From assembly GCF_015832195.1 (NCBI RefSeq), contig NC_052046.1, positions 32,144,911 to 32,208,910 on the forward strand: a DNA stretch of 64,000 nucleotides, given 5' to 3'. The position numbers and the translations under genes were made by a program. The notes below the pieces were generated by a model. It was not told where the DNA came from. It saw nothing but the letters and a program-made list of their open reading frames with translations, and searched no databases. This stretch comes from Motacilla alba alba (Eukaryota; Chordata; Aves; Passeriformes; Motacillidae). This document shows, in pieces, positions 46,702 to 57,100 of this stretch. How positions within the stretch are numbered: the first letter of the stretch is position 1; every line of letters begins with the position of its first letter.

Positions 46702-49036
46702 ATGCAAATGCAGTCTGGTAAAAGATTACTCAGATTAAGTGAAAATTATGATTTACACAAAGGGGAAATATGTATAATGAATTTTTTTCTAGTGAGTCTT
46801 CAAGAATATGCTAAATGTCAACGCTCTTTTAAATTAGTGATTTCTGTTTCCAAAATGACCAGAAAGAGAATATGCTTTACATTATAGTTTTAGATGTCTT
46901 TGCAAGAGAAAACAAATTTTTAAGTCAACAAAAACTGTAAGAGTTACAGAAAAATTGTTACAATAAAGCTTTAAACTTATTGGCTTGTCCATTTCTTCTC
47001 AATATACAGACTACTAGTTCTTATGGATGGCTGGGTAAAATTTTAATTCTGACTGCTTTATCCTTCTAACAAATGTAGGTTACAAACACTGCATTCCATT
47101 AAAAGGTAATATTTCATGCTGAAGTTATGAATGTGAAGCAAAAAGCAATGCAAACCAATTGGTAGTTTAGATCACATCTTGGCAAAGTTTAATATCTTAG
47201 TACCAGCTTCAATATTTTAGCCTTAGTCTCTAAAATTAACAAGGTAAAGAGAAACATAAAATTAGAATGAAATGGTGAAATTGGTATTACAATCAAGAAA
47301 CATAGCATTTTTCTCAATAAACAAGAACCTTTATATAATCACGTAGTCAACTATTTTGTTAATATCAGAAATTCTTTCCCTCCTGCCTACCTGCTTGTCA
47401 TCTTCTCCCATCACATATATTGTAGCTGATGTTTAATTTGAAAGTTCCTTTTAATAGTAAGTGATACCAACAAAATGTCAGCATAGAATATTATTTTCTT
47501 TAATATGCAAACAAAAATCTACTTTGTTAATAATAGATTTAATCTACTTTGTTAATTTCCTGTTGAAATTAAAAATACAATGTGACTACTTGATGTAAAT
47601 TTAGCCTATACTCAGAAAAGGAATGTTAAGGAAATATTGATGGAAGTGGGAGCCAAACATTTATTTTTATGTTTGCTTATATTACAGAGATTTGTCAGTG
47701 TTTTGCAGTCTAATTTTTCTATCTTCTTTTTTTTCCACCTCTTCTTTGCATTCTTTTTTCTTTTGCATTTTTTTTCATTCTTTGTATCTTTTGTCTTCCT
47801 CCCCTCCCCTTCTCTGCGAGCCAAGGGTAGAGATTTTGTTGATGCCCCTCCTTACTTCCTCCTTGGTTCTAATAACACAAACTACAATTATACAAGAGGC
47901 AGCAAACACAGAATGCCACTTCTTGCTGATAGATGAATGCACAGAAGACAATTTAAGCCTTTAAATGCAAAGAAGTGAGGCCTAAAGCTATGATAACTGA
48001 TGATAACAAAAACTTGTTCAAATTGAGGATATTTAGCAGAACACTGAGCTCAGTGGTTTTGAGTCAGTACATGAAATAAATGTTTTCAGCTTTCCTTTTA
48101 CACAGGTAAGTCTCAGTTCTTCAGGTGTTTGAATTGAAGACTCATGGACTATCCTTCTCATGTGGTGATTTTTCTTTTTCCTGGGAAAATAGCTTCTGAT
48201 TTCTCACTCAGTGAGTTTCTTCTGTGACAGGAATGGCCAGCAAGGTGATGTACAGGTTATGTTTATGTTTCTACAAAATTTTTCATAGACTGTGTCTTCT
48301 GAATTGAGCTAAAGCCAAGAGCTAGTGCTTGTGGTGAGTATACAGGCTTGTGACATGTTCTTGTGACTCAGAGACTATTATGGGGAAGGTGAGAGGAAGT
48401 GAAGAGTGGTGTAAAAGATGCTTGGTATTTTCTCTATATCTCTTTCACACTGTATGCTTTCTTTTCTTGGCCTTAGAAAGATTGGCTACCTCTGTAATAT
48501 GAAATTTAATCATGGAATATGTTGGTTATCTATTAAACTTTGCATTCTGGCATATAGTTCTATCTATACTTTGAAAGTAGTCATTTATCTTCCTCTCCGT
48601 CCAAAAATTTTAATATTCTTTATTGCTCTGAATTTGACTGCTAGGGAAATGAATGTAAAGATGTAGTAGGAGTGAAGGCCTATGACTTTATGTGTATTCT
48701 ACTTCTTTAGGAGGCCAAATAAGTTAATTCAATGATTCATTTATCTGCAATATGATCAAAACGGTCATTCATTTCACATAGTGCAAAAGTGATACTGAAA
48801 TTCCTCTCCCACTTGAGGTGTCAGTAACAGTACATGGTTTCTGTTTCATGTAATATAACAAACTTGAAATATTCTAATTGCCAGCATTTTGGAAACCTTG
48901 TTCAGTTTTTAAAAATTTTAATAGTTACCCACACCATTACAGTATTATTACTCCTTAAAAGAGCTCAGTTGAATTATTTGGCTTGTTTTAACAGTACCAG
49001 TGATAGGTTTAGCCTGGAAATTTCAACCCTACTGAC
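46702..49036. other. AT-rich non-coding DNA
   Basis: No transposon recognised. A T/C-rich stretch at 47715-47815 produces K/R-rich and F/S-rich frames on the two strands. Contains a direct repeat of ATCTACTTTGTTAAT near 47517 and 47545, and the ratchet-like splice sequence at 48105/48106, annotated separately. Confidence 0.6.
48087..48111 (+). promoter_or_regulatory. Possible recursive (ratchet) splice site
   Basis: A pyrimidine-rich acceptor (CTTTCCTTTTACACAG, AG at 48104-48105) is joined with no exon to a perfect donor GTAAGT (48106-48111). Juxtaposed 3' and 5' splice signals of this kind mark recursive splice sites in very long introns. A donor-like TCA/GTGAGT lies 105 bases downstream at 48211, where an RS-exon would end. 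This would matter only if the window is inside a long plus-strand intron, which is not shown. Confidence 0.25.
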
Positions 49037-49660
49037 ATAGGCAGGGACACATTTCACTACGCCAGGTTGTGCAGGGCCACCTGATCTTGAGCACTTTCAG
49101 GGATAGGGCATCCACAACTTCTCTGGACAACCTGTTCCAGCAGCTCCCTATTCTCTGAGTAGAGAATGTCTTCCCTGCATCTAAACTAAAAACCTTCTTT
49201 TTTGGTTTAAAATTATACCCTCACTTCCTACCACTACATGCCCATATAAAAGGTCATTCTTCCTCTTATTTTATAACCTCCCTTTATGTACTGGAAGCCT
49301 GTTATATTGTCCCTCCAGAGCCTTCACCTCTCCAGGCCAAATAACACCAGGTCTCTCACACTCTGATCATCTTCATGGATCCTCCTCTGGGTCCACTCCA
49401 AGAGGTCCATGTCTCTCTTCTGCTGAAGTCTAGGTGGGGTCTCAAGATGACAGAGTATAGGGGGAGATTTGCCTCTCTCAACCTCTGGTCACTCCTGGTT
49501 TGGTGCAGCCCAGGATGTGATTGGCTTTCTCAGCTGTGGTTGCACATTGTTAGCTCCTGTCCATCTTTTTATCCATCACAACTTTTAAGTCCTTCACCAT
49601 GAGGCTGCTCTAAATGAGTTCTCACAGCTTGTTCTCATGTCTAGGATTAACCAAATGGTG
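49037..49660 (-). mobile_element. CR1 LINE, 3' part (continues at 50046)
   Basis: Plus-strand blocks match the reverse complement of the CR1 3' end: GGGCATCCACAACTTCTCTG, GACAACCTGTTCCAGCAGC, TCCTCCTCTGGGTCCACTCC, AGGTGGGGTCTCAAGATGAC and GATGTGATTGGCTTTCTCAG. It breaks off at TAGGATTAACCAAATGGTG, where an LTR is inserted, and resumes at 50046 in the matching CR1 block. Diverged and non-functional. Confidence 0.9.
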
Positions 49661-50039
49661 GTCTTCAGGGCAGCCATAACAAGGATGAGAGACGAGAAAT
49701 ATTGACTCCATGTTTTAGAAGGCTGGTTTATTGTATTATGTTATATATTATATTAAAAATGCTATATTAAAAATATACTAAAAGAACAGAGAGAAAGATT
49801 CATCAGAAGGTGAGACAGGAATAGAATGGAATGAAAAACAAAGTCTTGTGACTCCCAGAGTCCGAGACCCAGCTGCATCCTTGATTGGTTATTAAGTAGA
49901 AACACCTAACAAGGACCAGTCAAGGAAGTACCTGTTGCATTCCACAAGAGCAGATAGTTAATTGTTTACATTTGTACCTGAGGCCCCTCAGCTACTCAGG
50001 AGAAGAAAATCCTGACAAAAGGATTTTCATAAAAATGTC
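49661..50039 (-). mobile_element. Solo ERV LTR of a passerine-type family, nested in CR1
   Basis: A 379-bp element. On the minus strand it begins GACATTTTTATGAAAATCC (ATGACA... if the duplicated bases are counted) and includes TTGTGGAATGCAACAGG, CAGCTGGGTCTCGGACTC, TTCTTTTAGTATATTTT, an AATAAA (plus-strand TTTATT at 49727-49732) and AAACATGGAGTCAATATT. I recognise these blocks from a very abundant solo LTR of songbird genomes. The hexamer ATGGTG occurs on both sides (49655-49660 and 50040-50045), consistent with a 6-bp target-site duplication as made by class II (ERVK-like) integrases. Only one LTR remains, so the provirus was lost by LTR-LTR recombination. Confidence 0.85.
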
Positions 50040-50045
50040 ATGGTG

Positions 50046-50900
50046 ACACCAAACCCAGGTGTAGAACCTTGCACTGGGACTTGTTAAACTTCACTAAGTT
50101 CTTGTGGGTCCACATTTTGAGCTTGGCAGGTCCCTCTGGATAGTATCCTGGTCATTTGTTATGTCAGCTATATTTCTCAGTTTTGCGTCAGCTGCAAAGT
50201 TGCTGAGGCTGCACTTGATCCCACTGGCTGTGTCATTGATGAAGATATTCAAGAGAACTGGTCCCGTACCTAAGCTGTAAGGGACACCACTTGCCACCAG
50301 CCTCCACCTGGACATAAAATTACTGACCACACCCTGCTGCCTGAGTGCACCCAATTCCTCATCCATTAAAATTTCACTTTTAAAATCCATCTCTCTCCTA
50401 TTTGGACACAAAAGTGCCATGTGGGACCACATCCAAGACCTTATAGAAGATGAGGTAGACGATGTTGGTCAGTCTTCCCTAATGACTGTTGTCCCTCCAT
50501 GACAGGATGCCACCAGGGTGGTAAGGCACAATTTGTCTTTGCTGAGGCTGTTCTGTCTGTCTTGGATCAACACCTTGTATTAAACATGTCTTGACCTTAT
50601 CTTCATGGGGATCTGCTCCGTAATCTGCCCAAGCACAGATGTGAGGTTCACCAGTCTGTAGATCCCTGTGTCCTTTCTTCATTTTTTGAAATTAGGGAAA
50701 ATGTTTCCCTTTTTCCAGTCAGCAGGGACTTCATATGACCACCATGATTTTTCAAATACAAAAAAGAGAGTGTCTTGGCAATAACATCAGCCAGTTCCCT
50801 TAGGGCACTGGGGTAAATCTCATCAGGACCCACAGACTTGGGGCTATTCTGTTTCATCAAGCAGTCTCAGTGTAATTTTATTTCAGGCCTTTCAGACACC
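50046..50900 (-). pseudogene. CR1 LINE, decayed reverse transcriptase (continuation)
   Basis: The minus strand reads, from high to low coordinates: SVGPDEIYPSALRELADVIA (about 50830-50775), KSLLTGKRE, a gap with frameshifts, then RWRLVASGVPYSLGTGPVLL, NIFINDTASGIKCSLSNF and AADAKLRN (about 50185-50160). These are the finger/palm regions of the CR1 reverse transcriptase. The catalytic box, normally ADD, reads AAD, so an essential aspartate is lost in addition to the frameshifts. The same copy continues leftwards across the LTR to 49037. The 5' boundary near 50900 is approximate. Confidence 0.9.
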
Positions 50901-51069
50901 GTCTGTGTCTCTCATAGTCTGTGTCACAGAAGAGTATGGGAAAGAGAACAGCTACAAATGACCTCAATAATTCAAAGGATTTTTTGAGTTAGGCTTCTGA
51001 TATAAAAGACTCTCCTTTTGTAGCATTCCTCTACTTTAATGTCAGACTCAGGCAGTTCTGACATGATGT

Positions 51070-51154
51070 TTTATATATACATACATTTTTGTGTATATAT
51101 ATATATATACACACACACATATATATATATACATATATATATGTATATATATAA
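51070..51154 (+). repeat. (TA)n/(CA)n compound microsatellite
   Basis: Alternating TA runs with an embedded ACACACACAC block and TACATATATATATG segments. Largely self-complementary, so it can fold back. Likely length-polymorphic. Confidence 0.95.
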
Positions 51155-51570
51155 ACCATGCCACTACATAAATATGTATTGCTTAATAGTTCTGTCTATT
51201 TAATTTTCAGAGTAAATCTCAGAGGGACATTTGAGCAACAACTGAAACTAAACAAGAGCAAATTAACATACTGTTTTTCATGTTCTTTAATGATTGTGAT
51301 GAAGGAAGCATCATTCTAATTGTTGTGGACTTGCCTCCACTGAACAGAAAATCACTGTCTTCTCCTCAGCAAGTGGAAAAAGCCTGTCTAACATCACACA
51401 TATGTAGCATCACACAGAGGTTAAAACTTTATTTTTTATTTTCATAACTTTTATTGTCAGAAAATAAATGAGTTAGAAAAAAATGAAGATTTTTAAAGAA
51501 AGAAATTAGCATCTCACTGTAGTTCTTTCCATTTGCACTGAAACAGCACATGCTACTGAGGCAGACAGGT

Positions 51571-51720
51571 AATATATGTATACATGCACATATACATATA
51601 ACATATATATATAACATACAATAATTATATATTATCTATTATATACAATAAGATACTACATACAATATAATGTATATTTCATGTATTATATGTACATTAA
51701 GTGCATGTATTTAATGTACA
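51571..51720 (+). repeat. AT-rich cryptic repeat (ATATAC/TATA motifs)
   Basis: Repeated ATATACATAT, ATATATATAAC and ATTATATAT motifs without a strict period. It lies 0.4 kb from the first array; both may descend from one expanded locus. Confidence 0.8.
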
Positions 51721-52440
51721 TTTGCTTGTAGGGAAGATTGTAGGTCATACAACAAAATGTAAATAATTCTATTTATTTTTAAAGCTCTATAATCCATACA
51801 ATATGCCTATTATAGCTGATGTCCTTGCCTATCAGTAATAGACACTCAAAACTAGTTCAACTGAAATGACCAATTCTTGTGTTTAATGGATTGAACCCAA
51901 CGTTTTTCTCCCAGCTTAGTAAGACAGCAATATAAACAATACAATGACATAGTACTGTAAAAATCTTAAACAAGGACAGATTCTTTCCTATAACAGAAAT
52001 ATCTCTCTTACAATTCTGTGACAGAGAATTTCTGAAAAAAAATAATTTTCACTGACAGGAGTTGCCTTATTTCAAGACAGTATGGCTTGGGTTATAAATC
52101 ACAGATATAAAAGCGGTGAGGGACTGCTTAAGATTTTGTTCCAGATATTTCTTCCTTCTAAATTATGGTCATACAATTTTTTTTTAACCTTTAACTTAGC
52201 TGAACTCTGAGTATCATGACCAAGTAACATGTTTTCAGTCCTTTCATATCTTCACTGTTAACTTTGTGGAACATTCTTTTTAAGCTAAAATCTAATGGAA
52301 GCCTCTCTTGCCTCTCTTCACTCACACTTATGAGATAGTTGTGTGCTTAAAATCATTATCCTCATTGCACTACAACCATCCTAAGATAATTTTGTTTCAA
52401 TACTTCCAACATGGTCAAATATTAAGCACTTGGGAGATTT

Positions 52441-52512
52441 TTTGTTTGTTTGTTTTGGGGGGTCTTTTGGTTTTGTTTAGGTTTGGTTTTGTTTAGGTTT
52501 GGTTTTTTTTTC
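52441..52512 (+). repeat. T/G-rich low-complexity tract
   Basis: TTTG units followed by a G run and two copies of TTTTGTTTAGGTTTGG. Directly visible; no function apparent. Confidence 0.85.
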
Positions 52513-54119
52513 ATGGGGGGTGTAGTTCATTTAGATTGTTTTAAAAATTCTGCTCATTTAAATCTTTGGTCATTTAAAGCTAAAGGCATTCTTCAGGAAA
52601 TAAGCAGGTTGTAGGTTGTGCAGGGTGTAGGGGGAAGCAGGGTTTTTCAGTCCAGAAGCACAGAAGGTTTTGCCTGACACAAGGTTCCTGCTTCACCTGC
52701 TATCCAGTACTGCTAAGAAATATAAAATCATCTGCATTCTTTTTTTCAGTCCCTGGAAAACTGCCATCATGTATTTAGCAGTCCTCTTTGAGTATCCTCT
52801 AGAAATTTTAGGTGATAACTAACTATTTTAGAGATATTATCTTATTCTATTAGTAGTCCTACCAATGGCACATCTCTACAGAATCCAGTTTTGTTTTCTT
52901 GCAGAAACTACTGTGCTTTACTTGTATTCCATCAATCTGCACAGAAAGTTGAGAAACAAGAAGGTACAGGTATACAGAATCATATTTGCAGGAGATAGGG
53001 GCAAATGTGATCATTTGCCAATGGATCATGCCAAAGGATTGTGCCAATTTCCTATACCTTCCCACACTGATTAGCCATTTTGCAAAGAGGGACTCACAAT
53101 GCTATCTAAAAATGGTGGCAGCAATGAGGTGTAAGTATGCTACACTTACTACATGACACATTTTAAAAATGAGAATAGATTATTTTCTCTTTTTATGGCC
53201 TTTAACTAATCTATAACTGTCTCTTTCTGATGAAGCATTTTTTTCCCTGTTAGATACAGGAAGCACTCCTGCAAAACCTGGTGTTATTCACACATGATTT
53301 TTAAGAGTAAGTTCCCCAAAATCATCTTCTGGAGATGAAAAATCTGATAATTAGACTGGCTAAGGATGTTTAGTAGTCTAGGTGGAAAGGCATTTTTGAC
53401 TTCTGTTTCACTCTTTTTACTTCCATGATTGTCCTGATCTTCAGTACTTAAGTTCACTCTCAGATTCTTTTATTTTCAGGTGAAAACCTAAGAATTTAAT
53501 AACCTTTCCCCTTTTTCTCCCTCCCCAGGAGTGGGCTCATTGGTTTTGTTCCTAATGGCAGTGTCAGGGAAACATAAGACACTTGTAAGACACCACAATC
53601 TAGGGTACAGAAGAATAACTATTTTATCATGACATGGGATGATTATGGATTAAAACATGTCCAATCATTGGACCGTGTATTTAATCTGAAATATTTGCTT
53701 AATGCTTCATATTAACCTTACTATGTATGCTTGGGCCTGGGTTTTTTTTCCTTGAGCTGAATCTCCTATCAATTTGGATCTTTCAAAATCCCATTCAGAA
53801 TGTTTGTTTGCACTCTTGCTGAACTGTGTAAGATTCATGCTGCTATAATGAAATGAAATTGAAATGTTAATCACTGATCACTGACCTGTAATTCAGACAG
53901 AAATGGAATTTACTTAACCAATTTTACTTTGTACAGTTTTAGAAGAAAGAAATATCCTGGATTTCTTTCTACGCTATTAGTCTCTGTTGGATCTGGAATC
54001 AAGTGCAGCCATATTCTGCTACACTAAAAATGGTGATTTGAAATTACATAGAAAATTTCACAAAAGATTCTTCCTAGAGAGGTAAAAAACCAAAATCCAA
54101 ACCACTCTTACCATATATA

Positions 54120-54122
<3 letters not shown>

Positions 54123-54157
<35 letters not shown>
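54123..54157 (+). repeat. Uninterrupted 35-A tract
   Basis: Thirty-five A residues follow an (AT)n stub. No retrocopy or SINE body is recognisable upstream, so this is a mononucleotide microsatellite, not the tail of a visible processed copy. Confidence 0.95.
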
Positions 54158-54159
<2 letters not shown>

Positions 54160-57100
54160 AAAACCCAAACCTCTGAACAATTAATTTCCTTCCTAGCAAT
54201 CAAAATGCAAAGATTTTAGCATGGAAATGAGTAATTTTTTTTGCTGAAGACCTGGGCACACTAGAGATTGGCTAGAGCTCTGCCAGACATGCCTGAACTG
54301 TCACTAGGTAACATATATTTGCATTTAGAGACAGTGATGTCACCTAGTTATTTCTAAAATCATTGCCCCTCTTAAAACCTTATATGAAAATGCAGTATTT
54401 CTCAGAAATTACAAATCTACAAGTACATTTTTGCATGTCATATTTTTAGACCAGTTTGTTGCTTAGCTTTCTTCAGAAATTTCTACTTAATGCAAGTTCT
54501 ACAATAAATTCTCACTAGGTTCTTGCATTTCATTGACGGTCTTAATTTATTTCTATTCTAAAGCTAGGAAAACATGGCTTTATCTTTGTATGACAGTGTG
54601 GTGCAATGAAGAGTCATATAGATTCAAAGCACCAGATGGTTTTTAAATTTTTCCTTAAAACAAGTTTCTTTCTCTCTAGAATGATGCCATAATGCTAAAA
54701 TTTGAGTGGAATGTAAAGATGTATGGTTTAATAATTATGTATGATTTAATATAGGCTTCTTAAAAAACAAATATGACAGTGTGATTGCTGTCATGGGGAA
54801 TGTTCTGACTGGATTTTTGAACATGAAAGAACTTTACATTAAAACGGTCTTTTAGTGACTTCAAAATTAATCTTTATTGTTTTGATATCCCCAGTTTGAA
54901 GTTGTGCAAAATTCTCTACACACAGAGGCAACACTTTCAGAAGAACATAAATTACAATGAAAAAGACTCTCTTGGGAAAATACATAGAAAGAACAGGTAG
55001 ACTAAAAAAAATTTCTGCATCCTCTATTTGTGTTTATTGCTGGTTTTCATTTGACTTACATAAGATGGTATTTTTATGACCAAAATAATTAGCACATATA
55101 TAAGCATTATAATATATAGCGGGTAATTTAAAGAATGACGTGGCAACGGAAGCAGACTCTGCTTACCTACTGCTTTTCCTACCATCCTGCCATATTGTGA
55201 CTTTTTCTTTTCTCACTCATATTTGTCCTCTTTCCTCCCTCTCAATTTGCATGGACATTTGGAGAGTCATTGTGCAGTTTTGTACTTACCATCACCAAAG
55301 CAGCTGAATGAGTATCCTGATATGATACACAAACAGAGCATCAAAGATTACATCTAAGGAGAGACTTAAATTTTGCAACATCCTAATTCTAGAATTCAGT
55401 AGTACGTCAACAGATTGCTTGGAAAGTTTAGGTAGCACTTAACGAGCGTGTCACAAATGATCACAAAACATGAGTCTGTCTGTGTTGAGGTGAAAGCAGC
55501 CGACAGGAAAGCATGCAGCTGTACTGCCGCAGCCAGGTAAGAGAACAGCATTCCTTACAGTCTGAGCCTTTTTTTTTTGTTGTTGTTGTTCATAAGTTCC
55601 GAATTCTAAGTCAAGGACTGGCTGCTCAGTTTTTCTGTTTCACTAAGATTTCTGTTTTCTGTAAAGTACACCAATTATCACTTCAGTAAGGACTGAATAC
55701 TGGAGGTTTTCTGTCTGTCGTTTTATTAACTTGACAGAAACTTGTTATCTCTTTTTACCATCTAATGAATCTTGGCTTATGTTCTGCAGAGAAAAATCTG
55801 GTTCAAGAATAAGAGTACAGATTCAGGCTTTGTCAAAAGCATGATGGAAATTGGTTTTCTGTAGAGCATATTTTTTTGCAGTCAAATTCTGGAAAAGCAG
55901 TGGCTTCATAAAGCTTATAACTAACTACAGTATAGAGGACTTTTGTGAAAAGTAAATGGCTGAACTCTTTCTCTTAGACTTGAAAAGCCATTTTTAATTT
56001 TATCTTTTTTTTTCCTCATCTTCCAGTCATTTTTTCAGAAAAAATATTATTACTCCATTTAGGTTTAATTATACTCTTTTGAGTATATTTTGGGAGACAC
56101 TTCATTTGTTGGAGAAGTTGTCATACAGCAAAACAAAAAAAAAAATTGAAGATTATTTCCTTCAGCTAAGAGTAAACATCCAAGCCAGCATTTTCCTCCT
56201 ATATTATCAGATCTCACTAGCAATATTTAAGAATAAATTTTCCATAGATAAAATACAAGTACTCTGGAGTTGTGGCTCCTAAAATAAACTTCATATGCCA
56301 TTGAACAAATTTCTTTGATATTAGAGTGATGATCAAGATGCAAGAACATTCCATCATACACTTAATGTACAGAAATAACACTATAAAGTTTGCATCATTA
56401 ATTTCCATTTAGTAGAGTTTCCTCAAACTCATTATATTTCAAAAGTGTTTGCAACCAGATGGTGAGAGTCTTTAAAATCAGTACTACATATGCATATATT
56501 TACTAATAAACTTATTAAGTTACACTATTAGTAGAGTTAAAAATTATTTCTTCATTAAATAATTTCAATATATGTGTATAATTGTGTTTCTAACTCACTA
56601 CATTTATTTTAAAAATTCTGAATGATCTTTGTGCGTACACCATTTTGAATCTCTGTGTCCTGACATTTTGACATTTCAAGTCAGCTCAGAGAACCAAAGA
56701 GCAGAAAATTTGTGACATTTCATTATGGCTGGAGATCTGTCCTTGTAAATTAGGTCACACTCCCACACAATGGAGAATCTATCAAAGTCCATAATTCTAA
56801 GTGTTGATCCCCAGTCAGTGGCTTCAACAATCAGTACCTCTGCACACAAACACTCTACACCTCTCCTTGAAATACATGACCATTACCACATACAATTCTT
56901 AGCTATTACAGCCTTGTTTACTCAAGACATTGATGCCTATGTAAATGTCTTGCTCATACAAAATATACCTACTTTAGCAAAATATCTTGAAACTATTTGT
57001 TTTCCATATTCCTTCTGAAATGCTTCTCAAATGCATAGTTTTTTCTATTTCCAGACGGAATGTTTCTCAAAATTCTAAAACAGATGGTGCCTAGCTGATG

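Larger units (their letters stand above)
50901..54122. other. AT-rich non-coding DNA with microsatellites
   Basis: Apart from the AT-rich arrays annotated separately and a T/G-rich patch (52441-52512), nothing is recognised. The small frames here lack any motif. The CR1 copy to the left may extend weakly to about 51000. Confidence 0.55.

Noticed and set aside
47612..47964. K/R-rich and F/S-rich opposing frames
   Set aside because: Translation of a T/C-rich low-complexity stretch.
54123..54157. 35-A tract as the tail of a retrocopy or SINE
   Set aside because: No gene-like or SINE-like body and no target duplication upstream; it follows an (AT)n stub.
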